From Pontixanthobacter luteolus (GTDB lineage: Bacteria; Pseudomonadota; Alphaproteobacteria; Sphingomonadales; Sphingomonadaceae), in assembly GCF_009828095.1 (NCBI RefSeq), contig NZ_WTYP01000001.1:1364001-1428000 (forward strand): DNA of 64,000 nucleotides, in the 5' to 3' direction. Numbering within the stretch: the first letter of the stretch is position 1; every line of letters begins with the position of its first letter. The position numbers and the translations under genes are program-made. Below the pieces are notes generated by a model that worked only from the letters and a program-made list of their open reading frames with translations, was not told the DNA's origin and did no database searches. Positions 8,923 through 18,192 of this stretch are shown here, piece by piece.

Positions 8923-11772
8923 ATGAGATTCGCCCTCGCTGCTGCATTTTCGCTTGTATTCTCCGCTCCGGTTCTCGGGCAGGAAACTGCGCCGCCTGCG
9001 CAGCCAGTATGGGCATTCGAGGAAAGCGATGTTCCGGTAGACCCGGCGTTTCGTTTTGGCGTGCTCGAAAACGGGCTCCGCTACATCATTCGCGAAAACA
9101 ACCGGCCAGAAGGTACCGCGCTGGTGCGGATGCAGATCGGTTCCGGCTCTCTGTCGGAACGCGATGAGGAACGCGGGCTGGCGCACTTTCTTGAGCACAT
9201 GGCGTTCAATGGATCACGGCGCATTCCGGAAGGCGAGATGATCAAATTGCTGGAACGCGAAGGTCTGGCATTCGGTGCCGACACCAACGCCAGCACCGGT
9301 TTCGAGAACACCAGTTACCGGCTTGACCTGCCACGAAATGATCCGGCTCTGCTGGACACTGCGCTGATGCTGATGCGCGAGACCGCTAGCGAACTCAATC
9401 TGAACCCGGACGCTATCGACCGGGAACGCGGCGTTATTCTGGCAGAGCGCCGCGACCGCCGGAATTATTCGCAGCGAGAGACGGAAGACCGCTTCGCATT
9501 CCTCACCCCCGGCGCGCGTTATATCGATCGTTTTCCGATCGGCATTCCCGAAGTGCTTGAGCAAGCAACTGCCGATCAGTTCCGCGAATTTTACGCGCGT
9601 GAATACGTACCAGCCAACACGGTGCTGATGATCGTCGGCGATTTCGAAACTGACAGCGTAGAAACAGCGATCCGTGACCATTTTTCAGACTGGGCGGCAG
9701 CACCATTGCCGGTTGAACCACCGGTAGGGCCGATCGCGCTGGAGCGTGCCGGTGAAACGGACATTTACCTCGATCCGGCATTGTCCGAACGGGTTGCGAT
9801 ATCCCGCAACACAGCCGCGCTGGACGAGATCGACACCGTGGCTAGCCGCCAGCAGAACCTGCTTCGGCAAATTGGATACAGGGTGATCAACCGCCGGCTA
9901 CAGCGCCTTGCCCAAGGGGAGGATGCGCCCTTTCGTTCGGCAGGTTTCGGCACCGGCACGATTTTCGAAGATGGGCGGACCACCAACCTGATCGTTGATA
10001 CCGCCGATGGCGGATGGGCAAAGGGTCTGGAAGCTGCCGCGTTGACTCTCCGGACCGCTCTCGCGTTCGGCTTCTCCGATGCTGAGGTAAGCGAACAGGT
10101 CGCGCGAACACGCGCCGGGCAGGAAAACGCAGTTTCAGCAGCATCCACCCGGCGCAATAGCAGCCTGATCAGAGCTGCGTCTGCTCTGATCGACGACGGG
10201 ATTGTTCCCTCCACTCCGCAAAGTTCGCTCGAACGATTTGAACGTTTTGCACCCTACATAACTCCTGCTGCTGTGCTGGCTGCGGTAAGGAACGATGCTG
10301 CACGGCTCGACAATCCGATGATCCGGTTCCGTGGCAGAATCGCCCCGGATGGCGGGGCAGCGGCGCTTCGTTCAAGCTGGAACGAGCTCGCCTCGCGCAA
10401 GATCAGCAGACCTGAAACAATTGCCGCCAGTCAATTCGCCTATACCGATTTTGGGCCAGCCGGACAGGTCCTGTCAGATGAGAAAGACGCCGATCTCGGC
10501 ATCCGAAAAATCCGATTTGCAAATGGCGTGATGCTTAACCTGAAACAGACTGACCTGTCGCAGGATCGGATCAGTTTCAGGATGAATGTCGATGGCGGCG
10601 ATTTGCTCAACACCAGACAGAACCCGCTTGTGACGTCACTTGTCGCAGCGATGCCTGCTGGCGGCTTAGGCAAACACTCGGTCGATGAACTCCAGACCAT
10701 ACTTGCCGGGCGCAACGCCCGCATCACGATCAGCAGCGGCAGCGATACTTTTGTCAGCAGCGGCACCACCACGGGGCGTGATCTGGAGTTGCAGCTCCAA
10801 CTGCTTGCAGCGACGCTGACCGATCCGGGTTATCGCAAAGAGGCACAGACCCGGTATCGCCGCAATGTAACCAATTATTTCAAGACCCTGGACGCGACGC
10901 CCGGCAATGCTCTGTCAGCCTCTCTCGGCAGCATCCTGTCTGACGCTGACCCGCGTTTTTCGTTGCAAAGCGAGAAGGCGATGAAGGCCAGGACATTCAG
11001 CCAATTGCAGGCGGATATCAGCGGTCGCTTGAGGGAAGGAGCGCTGGAGATTGCCCTGGTCGGCGATTTCGACCCGCAACAGGCGATCGATCTGGTGGCA
11101 GCCACGCTAGGCGCGCTTCCGCAGCGTGAAATGGAGTTCCGCCCGTATGCAGATGCGCGCCAGCGCCAATTCACGGCCAACCGCTCTCAAAGGATTGTCA
11201 CCCATCAGGGCGAACCTGATCAGGCCTTGCTGCGTTATACGTGGCCCACCCGCGACGATGAAGACTTGCGCGAAGCGCAGACGCTCGAGCTACTGGAACG
11301 GGTGACCCGGCTGTGGCTTCAGGAAGAGCTGCGCGAGAAATTGGGCAAGGCGTATTCGCCAACCTCCAGCAATGCACTGTCGGGGATTTTCCCGGGTTAT
11401 GGGACCTTCTCTATAACAGCATCAGTGGACGTGTCCGACATCGAGGAAACCCGCGCGGCGATATCCAGAGCGGTCAATGCGCTCAGAGAACATGCGGTTG
11501 ATGCCGACACCCTTGCCCGAGCGCGTCAGCCCTTGCTGGAGGCGTATTCCAATGCCCTGAAAAGCAATGGAAGCTGGCTCGGCCTCGTTGATAGGGCCCA
11601 ATCCCATCCAGAAGACATCGCCCGCTTTCTGAAATCGGAAGACGTCATCAAAGGCATTTCCGCAGAGGACGTCCGCATGATGGCGGAAAGGTATTTGAGC
11701 GAAGATGCCGCTGTCGAAGTGCTGGTCCTGCACGAGAGCAAGGCAAAGCACGAAACCGTCAGCGGCGGATAA
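8923..11772 (+). CDS. M16-family zinc metallopeptidase, periplasmic
   Basis: A 949-residue two-domain insulinase/pitrilysin-family protein. An N-terminal signal peptide ends near VLGQ (20). The inverted zinc motif HFLEH is at residues 88-92, and the downstream glutamate lies in DRERGVILAE. The second half repeats the M16 fold without HxxEH, as expected. It probably degrades peptides in the periplasm. The gene sits between purC and purS with 59-nt and 97-nt gaps. The 59-nt gap before it has an inverted repeat GTCAGC/GCTGAC (8864-8869, 8912-8917). Confidence 0.93.
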   Translation: MRFALAAAFSLVFSAPVLGQETAPPAQPVWAFEESDVPVDPAFRFGVLENGLRYIIRENNRPEGTALVRMQIGSGSLSERDEERGLAHFLEHMAFNGSRRIPEGEMIKLLEREGLAFGADTNASTGFENTSYRLDLPRNDPALLDTALMLMRETASELNLNPDAIDRERGVILAERRDRRNYSQRETEDRFAFLTPGARYIDRFPIGIPEVLEQATADQFREFYAREYVPANTVLMIVGDFETDSVETAIRDHFSDWAAAPLPVEPPVGPIALERAGETDIYLDPALSERVAISRNTAALDEIDTVASRQQNLLRQIGYRVINRRLQRLAQGEDAPFRSAGFGTGTIFEDGRTTNLIVDTADGGWAKGLEAAALTLRTALAFGFSDAEVSEQVARTRAGQENAVSAASTRRNSSLIRAASALIDDGIVPSTPQSSLERFERFAPYITPAAVLAAVRNDAARLDNPMIRFRGRIAPDGGAAALRSSWNELASRKISRPETIAASQFAYTDFGPAGQVLSDEKDADLGIRKIRFANGVMLNLKQTDLSQDRISFRMNVDGGDLLNTRQNPLVTSLVAAMPAGGLGKHSVDELQTILAGRNARITISSGSDTFVSSGTTTGRDLELQLQLLAATLTDPGYRKEAQTRYRRNVTNYFKTLDATPGNALSASLGSILSDADPRFSLQSEKAMKARTFSQLQADISGRLREGALEIALVGDFDPQQAIDLVAATLGALPQREMEFRPYADARQRQFTANRSQRIVTHQGEPDQALLRYTWPTRDDEDLREAQTLELLERVTRLWLQEELREKLGKAYSPTSSNALSGIFPGYGTFSITASVDVSDIEETRAAISRAVNALREHAVDADTLARARQPLLEAYSNALKSNGSWLGLVDRAQSHPEDIARFLKSEDVIKGISAEDVRMMAERYLSEDAAVEVLVLHESKAKHETVSGG

Positions 11773-11869
11773 TGGCCAGCTTCGCCTTGCAGCGAAGCGA
11801 GTCGCACGTCATAGGCTGCGGGCAAGTTCGAACCCGGCGCCGCTGCGCCATATGCGGGAGCACTCGCCC
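11773..11869 (+). other. Intergenic stem-loop between the M16 peptidase gene and purS
   Basis: The short gap holds a perfect 7-bp stem GCTTCGC/GCGAAGC at 11779-11785 and 11792-11798 with a 6-nt loop. No T-run follows, so it is not a standard intrinsic terminator. It could be a processing or mRNA-stability element between the long M16 gene and purSQ, or a purSQ leader. Nothing coding is visible here. Confidence 0.4.
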
Positions 11870-12109
11870 ATGAAAGTCCACATTCACGTTTCGCTGAAAC
11901 CCGGCGTGCTCGACCCGCAGGGCCGCGCAATCCATCACGAACTCGAAGCGCTTGGCTTCGCAGGCGTGAATGATGTTCGCGCAGGCAAACTGATCGAACT
12001 CGACGTGGCAGATGATACGAGCGATGATGATCTCGATCAGATGTGCCGCAAATTGCTCGCCAATATGGTCATCGAAAACTACCGGATCGAAAAACTGGAA
12101 ACAGCCTAA
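11870..12109 (+). CDS. purS: FGAM synthase subunit PurS
   Basis: A 79-residue PurS protein, the small subunit that bridges PurL and PurQ in phosphoribosylformylglycinamidine synthase. Family features are [36 protein letters not shown] and the C-terminal [10 protein letters not shown]. The ATG at 11870 is chosen because the upstream frame has no homologous sequence. The stop overlaps the purQ start (TAATG), so PurS and PurQ are translationally coupled. purL is not in the window. Confidence 0.96.
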   Translation: MKVHIHVSLKPGVLDPQGRAIHHELEALGFAGVNDVRAGKLIELDVADDTSDDDLDQMCRKLLANMVIENYRIEKLETA

Positions 12110-12786
12110 TGTCGTTTCGTTCTGCCGTAATCACTTTCCCGGGTTCCAACTGCGACCGGGATATGGCCGAGGCACTGGCCAAGGTCTCTGGCTCAGCGCC
12201 TTTGCGCGTGTGGCACGGTGATGCCGAACTTCCCGAAAAACTGGATTTCATCGCCCTGCCAGGCGGCTTCTCCTACGGCGACTACCTCCGTTCAGGCGCA
12301 ATGGCCGCGCGCAGTCCGATCATGAAGGCAGTCATTGCTGCCGCTGAACGCGGCGTGCCGGTTCTGGGTGTATGCAACGGTTTTCAGGTGTTGACGGAAA
12401 GCGGCCTGCTGCCCGGCGCCCTGATGCGCAATGCGAGCCAGAATTTCATCTGCCGCACGGTCGCTCTCAAGGTTGAAAACAACCAGAGCCTGTTTACCGG
12501 CGGCTATGAAGCGGGTGAAACGATCCATATTCCGGTTGCCCATCACGATGGCAATTTCTTTGCCGATGAGGACACTCTCGACCGGCTTGAAGGCGAAGGC
12601 CGCGTGGCATTCCGCTATCTTGAGAGCTGCAACGGTTCCCGCCGTGATATTGCCGGTATCCTGAACCAGGCCGGCAATGTGCTGGGCATGATGCCGCACC
12701 CTGAGCGGGCGATTGAACCGGAACATGGCGGCACCGACGGGCGCACTCTATTTGAAAACGCTGTGCACGGGCTTGTTCACGCCTGA
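12109..12786 (+). CDS. purQ: FGAM synthase subunit PurQ, glutaminase
   Basis: A 225-residue class I glutamine amidotransferase that supplies ammonia for FGAM synthase. Family features: [10 protein letters not shown] near the N-terminus, [14 protein letters not shown], the nucleophile loop GVCNGFQVL, and C-terminal MMPHPERA with the catalytic His and Glu. It starts inside the purS stop (TAATG). It converges on the GGDEF-EAL gene, with three tandem GCGATCA[GA] octamers at 12803-12826 across that gene's stop codon. Confidence 0.97.
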   Translation: MSFRSAVITFPGSNCDRDMAEALAKVSGSAPLRVWHGDAELPEKLDFIALPGGFSYGDYLRSGAMAARSPIMKAVIAAAERGVPVLGVCNGFQVLTESGLLPGALMRNASQNFICRTVALKVENNQSLFTGGYEAGETIHIPVAHHDGNFFADEDTLDRLEGEGRVAFRYLESCNGSRRDIAGILNQAGNVLGMMPHPERAIEPEHGGTDGRTLFENAVHGLVHA

Positions 12787-12814
12787 CCGGCGCTCGCTCC
12801 ATGCGATCAGGCGA

Positions 12815-15238
12815 TCAGGCGATCAAACGTCCGCCGTCTTCAAACAGTGACAACGCTTCGACCGCCGGCATCGGTCGGCCGAAGTAGTAACCCTGGATCT
12901 TTGTGCAGCCGAGTTTGCGGATCAATTCAGCTTCCTCCGCATTCTCAACTCCTTCGGCGGTCGTGGTCATTTCAAGGCTGTCGGCCATGGCCACAACTGC
13001 GCGGATAATCGCCAGGCTTTCGGCACTGTTTTGCGCCGCACCCTGAACGAAGCTGCGGTCGACCTTAATGGTCGAGAAGCTCAGCTTGCGGAGATACCCC
13101 AGCGAAGAATAGCCGGTGCCGAAATCGTCCAGCGCGACGGTGCAGCCCAGTGCGATCACCTGTTCGAGAGCGGCCCTGGCGATATTCGCATCGCGCAGGA
13201 AGATACTTTCCGTAACTTCGATTTCGAGCCGGCTCGCCTCCAGTCCGCTTTGCGACAGCGCACGAATGACAGAGGCGGCAAATTCCGGTTCGATCAATTG
13301 TTCGCCCGATACGTTTACCGCGATCCGCACATGGCGCGGCCACCGCGTCGCCTCTAGGCAGGCCTGTTCCAGCACCCAAGTTCCTATCGGCACGATCAGG
13401 CGCGTATCCTCTGCCAGCGGGATGAATTTGTCAGGCGGCACAAAGCCATGTTCCTGGCTGTTCCAGCGCAGCAGGGCTTCGAAGCTGACAATTGTTTCCT
13501 CATGCGCATCGACCACAGGCTGAAAGTTGAGCGACATCTCGTTGCGTTCAAGCGCACGCCGGAGCGAAAATTCGAGTTTGCGCCGCTCCTCCGCTGATGC
13601 GTGTAGCGACGGTTCATAGGCGAAGTGCTCGCCCCCGCCTTCATCCTTCGCGCGGTACAATGCGAGGTCCGAATTGCGCATAATCTCTTCAACGGAATTG
13701 CCGTCTCGCGGGCCGACAGCCGAACCGACACTGGCCCCGACATACAAAGTATGGTTATCGATGTCGTAAGGCTGGGAAAGCCGTGCGATCACCTTGCGCG
13801 CCAGATTTTCGATCGTGCCCTTTTCGGATGCGTCCCTGATCACGATTGCGAACTCATCCCCGCCCAGACGGCCGCACATCGTGTTATCGTCCATCAATTC
13901 CTTGAGCCGTTTCGACACCTTCGCCAGCAATTGGTCGCCGACCAGATGGCCGAGCGAATCGTTCACGGCCTTGAACCGGTCCAGGTCCAGCATCAGGAAC
14001 GCACAGCGCGTGCGCCATTGTTCCGCATAGCGGATCGCATCACGCAGCGCCTCGTTGAGCATCAGCCGGTTCGGTAGACCGGTAAGCGTATCGTACCGTG
14101 CGAGATAGGCGATCTTCTCGCTCGATTCGCGCTGCTCGGTCACATCAGATCCCACGCCCCGGAACCCCATATAGGTACCCTGTTCATCGAGGATCGGTGT
14201 GCCGGAAAGCTCCCACCAGCGATGCTCTGCGTTGATGGTGACCTTGACGATCAGATTGGAGAAGTTCTCACGCCGCTTGAGCCTCTCGGCCAGATCGTGA
14301 AGGCTCGGCACGAAATGCCCCGTCTCCCAAGCATCGCCTGCAATCAGCTGGATGAATGGCTTGCCTTCGATCTCTTCCGGCGGCTTGCCCAGCGCGAATG
14401 CGAAACGCGGGGAGATGCTGCGCACCTTGCGGTTGGTATCGACCTGCCATAGCCAATCGGCCTGGTTTTCCTCAAATTCGCGAAGAAGCAGCGACACGAC
14501 TTCGCTTTTCTCAGCAACACCTGCTTCGGCAATTCGTGCGGTGAGGTAGGTTCGTGCGCTTTCAATCGTTCCCACACAAAGCAGGCCAGCGAAGAACATG
14601 GTGATCGCGGAAGTGGCATAATCGCCGAGGATCAAGCCGGTAATGGCCGCCGCCAGCGCCGTGATGGTCACAAATATGATGGTCCCCAGCGGAGCAGCCG
14701 CCACAACCAGCGCGGATCCAACTGAAAGAGTGCAGGCTATGGCCCATATGGCGAGCAATTCCCGCGGGCCCGCCAGTAATGAAAAGCCGACTATCGGTAT
14801 GCACCAAACCAAGCTGATAAGTACCACCGCGACCCAGTGTTTGCGAAATTCGTCGCGGGTCAGCCGCCGGCTTTCGGCATCAGCCAAACCCTGATCGCAG
14901 CGGTTTCCGTAATAAAGCACGCCGGCCAGCGCCGCAGTCCAGGCGGCAATTGCAATCGGCCCTACGCTTGCCCAGAAAATCCAGAACACCAGCGCTGCGG
15001 CCACGCCGTGCGCGATCATGCGCGGCAAAACCCCCTTGGCCAACTTGGCGTATTGCAGGCCGCGCAGGCGCGCCCAGTCATCCTGTCCGGGACTGGTGAT
15101 TCCGACGACAGCCAGCGCAGGAAGGCGCGCCGGCAGCGCGGGAAGGTCAGATGGGTTTTTGTTCACCCGTTGCCGGTAACCGAGAAAGGTTAGCGGGCAG
15201 TAAAACACCCCCCGCGCAAACATGCCCCGACCCGGCAT
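12815..15238 (-). CDS. Membrane PAS-GGDEF-EAL cyclic-di-GMP protein
   Basis: An 807-residue frame. The N-terminal region has about six transmembrane segments, then a PAS domain (DWLWQVDTNRKVRSISPRF ... FRGVGSDVT), a GGDEF domain with intact GGDEF, and an EAL domain with FEALLRW, DDFGTGYSSL and a C-terminal QGYYFGRPM. Both the cyclase and phosphodiesterase active-site signatures are present. No RxxD inhibitory site precedes GGDEF. It probably tunes c-di-GMP for motility or attachment in response to a membrane or PAS signal. No good ribosome site precedes the ATG at 15238; GTG at 15166 (MNKNPSDLP) is a reasonable alternative start. Confidence 0.9.
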   Translation of the reverse strand: MPGRGMFARGVFYCPLTFLGYRQRVNKNPSDLPALPARLPALAVVGITSPGQDDWARLRGLQYAKLAKGVLPRMIAHGVAAALVFWIFWASVGPIAIAAWTAALAGVLYYGNRCDQGLADAESRRLTRDEFRKHWVAVVLISLVWCIPIVGFSLLAGPRELLAIWAIACTLSVGSALVVAAAPLGTIIFVTITALAAAITGLILGDYATSAITMFFAGLLCVGTIESARTYLTARIAEAGVAEKSEVVSLLLREFEENQADWLWQVDTNRKVRSISPRFAFALGKPPEEIEGKPFIQLIAGDAWETGHFVPSLHDLAERLKRRENFSNLIVKVTINAEHRWWELSGTPILDEQGTYMGFRGVGSDVTEQRESSEKIAYLARYDTLTGLPNRLMLNEALRDAIRYAEQWRTRCAFLMLDLDRFKAVNDSLGHLVGDQLLAKVSKRLKELMDDNTMCGRLGGDEFAIVIRDASEKGTIENLARKVIARLSQPYDIDNHTLYVGASVGSAVGPRDGNSVEEIMRNSDLALYRAKDEGGGEHFAYEPSLHASAEERRKLEFSLRRALERNEMSLNFQPVVDAHEETIVSFEALLRWNSQEHGFVPPDKFIPLAEDTRLIVPIGTWVLEQACLEATRWPRHVRIAVNVSGEQLIEPEFAASVIRALSQSGLEASRLEIEVTESIFLRDANIARAALEQVIALGCTVALDDFGTGYSSLGYLRKLSFSTIKVDRSFVQGAAQNSAESLAIIRAVVAMADSLEMTTTAEGVENAEEAELIRKLGCTKIQGYYFGRPMPAVEALSLFEDGGRLIA

Positions 15239-15298
15239 TAAGAGCGGGGCAAAATTACTTCAGATCAAAAACTTAAAGGAAAATTCCTGCTCACACCA

Positions 15299-17122
15299 TC
15301 ACTCGACCGTCACCGATTTGGCGAGGTTTCGCGGCTGGTCGACATCGGTGCCTTTAACGCAAGCCGTATGATAGGCGAGCAGTTGGACAGGCACAGCGTA
15401 AACCAGCGGAGCGATAAGCGGGTGAACACGCGGCATCTCGATCGTCGCGATGCAACCTTCGCCCGCCGCGTCCAGACCTTCACGGTCGGAGATCAGTACA
15501 ATTTGGCCACCGCGCGCACGGACCTCCTCCATGTTGGAGACGGTTTTTTCAAACAGCGGACCAGATGGCGCAATAACGATGACCGGAACCTGATCATCTA
15601 TCAGCGCAATCGGGCCATGTTTCATTTCACCCGAAGCATACCCTTCGGCGTGGATATAGCTGATTTCCTTGAGTTTAAGCGCACCCTCGAGTGCCAGCGG
15701 GAAGTCAGGCCCGCGGCCCAGATACAGTACGTCGCGCGCCGGAGCGATCAGATGAGCCATGCTGGCGATATCGTCATCGTGATCGAGCGCCGCATTCAGA
15801 CACGCAGGTGCCTCAAGAAGGTGTCCAACCACCTCGCGTTCTTCATCCCGGCTCATGTGGCCTTTCTTCACCGCCAGATGCGCAGCGAGAGCGGCAAGCA
15901 CTGCCAGTTGGCAGGTAAACGCCTTGGTCGAAGCAACGCCGATCTCTGGACCGGCATGGGTCGGAAGTAGAAGATCGGCCTCGCGTGCCATCGAGCTGGT
16001 CGGCACGTTGACGACCACGCCGATGGTTTGCCCTGCCTGTTTGCAGTGACGCAGCGCTGCGAGCGTGTCTGCGGTTTCACCCGACTGCGAAATGAACAGG
16101 GCTAGCCCGCCATCTTCCAGCACCGGTTCGCGGTAGCGGAATTCGCTCGCGACATCGATATCGACCGGCACTCGGGCAAACTGTTCGAACCAGTATTTCG
16201 CGACCATCCCAGCGTAAAACGAGGTTCCGCAGGCGACGATGGTGACGCGTTTGATCGTGGAAAGGTCGAAATCGATCTGCGGCAGTGCCACGGTTTCCTG
16301 AGCCCGGTGAACATAGCTCTGCAATGTCTGCGCGACCACGGTCGGCTGCTCGAAAATCTCTTTCTGCATGTAGTGGCGGTAATTGCCCTTCTCTACTGCA
16401 GCTGCCGACGCTCCCGAAGTCGTAATTTCGCGCTCTACCGAATTGTTTTCACTGTCGAATATCCGCGCCTCACCCTTGGTGATCACGACCCAATCACCTT
16501 CTTCCAGATAGGCGATTTTCTGGGTCAGTGGGGCCAGTGCGAGTGCATCGGAACCAAGGAACATTTCGCCTTCGCCGTAACCCACGACCAGCGGCGAGCC
16601 GAGGCGTGCGCCGATGAGCAGGTCCGGATTCTGACGGAATGCAATCGCCAGAGCGAAAGCTCCGCGAAGTTTCGGCAGCACTGCCTTCACCGCATCTTCG
16701 GGGCTGGCGCCGCCTTCAATCTCTTCCGACACCAGATGCGCAACCGCCTCTGTATCGGTGTCGCTTTCCAGCGACCGGCCCTTTGCGATCAGATCATCGC
16801 GCAGCTGCTTGAAATTCTCGATAATTCCGTTGTGGACCAGAGCAACCTCGCCAGTCGCGTGCGGGTGCGCGTTGTGTGTGGTTGGCGCGCCATGCGTGGC
16901 CCAGCGGGTATGGGCTATGCCGATCGTTCCGGGTGCCGGATTGCCAGCCAGCTCTTCGACCAGATTGTTCAGCTTGCCCTGCGCCCTGCGGCGCACCAGC
17001 TGCCCGTTATCGATTGTGCACACCCCTGCACTGTCATAGCCGCGATATTCCATCCGCCTCAGGCCATCGACTAGCCGATCCGCAACCTGGTTTTCGCTGA
17101 CAATCCCGATAATACCGCACAT
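15299..17122 (-). CDS. glmS: Glutamine-fructose-6-phosphate aminotransferase
   Basis: A 607-residue GlmS that makes glucosamine-6-phosphate, the first step toward UDP-GlcNAc for peptidoglycan and LPS. The start is set at 17122 so that the protein begins MCGIIGIV, with Cys1 as the glutaminase nucleophile; seven upstream codons are excluded. Two SIS sugar-isomerase domains follow (CGTSFYAG, SQSGETADTL), and the C-terminus ends NLAKSVTVE as expected. No glmS ribozyme-like leader is seen, and none is expected in this group. Confidence 0.97.
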   Translation of the reverse strand: MCGIIGIVSENQVADRLVDGLRRMEYRGYDSAGVCTIDNGQLVRRRAQGKLNNLVEELAGNPAPGTIGIAHTRWATHGAPTTHNAHPHATGEVALVHNGIIENFKQLRDDLIAKGRSLESDTDTEAVAHLVSEEIEGGASPEDAVKAVLPKLRGAFALAIAFRQNPDLLIGARLGSPLVVGYGEGEMFLGSDALALAPLTQKIAYLEEGDWVVITKGEARIFDSENNSVEREITTSGASAAAVEKGNYRHYMQKEIFEQPTVVAQTLQSYVHRAQETVALPQIDFDLSTIKRVTIVACGTSFYAGMVAKYWFEQFARVPVDIDVASEFRYREPVLEDGGLALFISQSGETADTLAALRHCKQAGQTIGVVVNVPTSSMAREADLLLPTHAGPEIGVASTKAFTCQLAVLAALAAHLAVKKGHMSRDEEREVVGHLLEAPACLNAALDHDDDIASMAHLIAPARDVLYLGRGPDFPLALEGALKLKEISYIHAEGYASGEMKHGPIALIDDQVPVIVIAPSGPLFEKTVSNMEEVRARGGQIVLISDREGLDAAGEGCIATIEMPRVHPLIAPLVYAVPVQLLAYHTACVKGTDVDQPRNLAKSVTVE

Positions 17123-17214
17123 GGAATGAAGCCTTACTTTCAAGTTCTTGCAAATGTTCGGGCAGCTTTACCCGAAACAGCTTTCCGCTTCGTGTAGCGA
17201 CTGCTGCAGTCGTT

Positions 17215-18117
17215 TCAATCGCTGATTGGCTGTGTTCGCGGTCTGCCCGCGTACCACAGCATCAAACCGGCAGCGATGATGATGCCCGCACCGGCAAATG
17301 TGGCAATGTCAGGCACATCGCCGAACCACAGCCAGCCAAGCGATGCTGCGACCAGTATCTGCACGTAAGTCATGGGCGCAATGGTGGCCGCGCCCGCTTT
17401 CGTCGTGCCGATGAACACCAGCCAGTGCGCTGTGCTGGCAGTTACCGCGACAAGCGCGCAGCGGGCGATCACCGTCCAGTCAGGCACGCCGATCGACAAG
17501 ATTGGTTCACCGCTGAAATGACCCGCGGCAGCAGCAAGGATCAGAGTGGGCGCAGCAACCCCAGCCATGAAAACCTGCATCGAAAGGGCACTTCCGTCAC
17601 GCGCAACCGCCCTGTTGGCCAAGACCAGAAGGCTCATGAACAGCGCAGAACCCAGCGGCAGACACGCCGCCCAGCCCAGTTCCAGAAAATTCGGGCGCAA
17701 GATGAGCATCACGCCGCCAAACGCAGCAAGCGATGCCAGCCACGTTATCCGCGGGACACGCTCTTTCAAGATCGGACCACTGAGGATGGCCGTGATAATG
17801 GGAGCAACGAAAATCAGCGATGTCGCCTCTGCAAGCGGCATCAGGAAAACTGCCGAAAAGAAGCCAATCGTCGCCATTGCGAGGCACAGGCCCCGGCCAA
17901 ATTGCAGCCATGGCCTGCGCGGGCGAAAAGCCGGTGGGCCTTGCTGGACCAGCAACAGCGCAGACAATCCGATTGCCCCGAATACAAACCTCAGTGCAGC
18001 TACCGCGATTGGCGACCACTGGCCGGCCATCGTTTTGATCACAGCATCGCCAACCGACAATAACGCAAAGCCTGCCAGCGCGTACAGCAATCCGGTTCTG
18101 GTATCGTGTTCTGCCAT
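17215..18117 (-). CDS. DMT-superfamily (EamA) transporter
   Basis: A 300-residue inner-membrane protein with ten predicted transmembrane helices in two EamA repeats (first half around ALRFVFGAIGLSALLL, second around ALVAVTASTAHWLVF). DMT proteins export small metabolites such as amino acids or drugs; the substrate cannot be predicted. It lies 92 nt downstream of glmS on the same strand and may be a separate unit. A second EamA transporter is at 21659-22576. Confidence 0.9.
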   Translation of the reverse strand: MAEHDTRTGLLYALAGFALLSVGDAVIKTMAGQWSPIAVAALRFVFGAIGLSALLLVQQGPPAFRPRRPWLQFGRGLCLAMATIGFFSAVFLMPLAEATSLIFVAPIITAILSGPILKERVPRITWLASLAAFGGVMLILRPNFLELGWAACLPLGSALFMSLLVLANRAVARDGSALSMQVFMAGVAAPTLILAAAAGHFSGEPILSIGVPDWTVIARCALVAVTASTAHWLVFIGTTKAGAATIAPMTYVQILVAASLGWLWFGDVPDIATFAGAGIIIAAGLMLWYAGRPRTQPISD

Positions 18118-18192
18118 CAGTGCCCCTGCGAAAGAGGCGCCCTATGGCGGAGATTGGCAAATTGCCAGCACAGACTTTCGCAGCGGGCCTGC

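Noticed and set aside
12803-12826. Three tandem GCGATCA[GA] octamers between purQ and the GGDEF-EAL gene
   Set aside because: Too short to be more than a local slippage product across the stop codon; listed only in the purQ entry.
17123-17214. glmS ribozyme/riboswitch around glmS
   Set aside because: That element is upstream in Firmicutes; nothing like its core is seen upstream of 17122, and these 92 bp contain no structured motif I can support.
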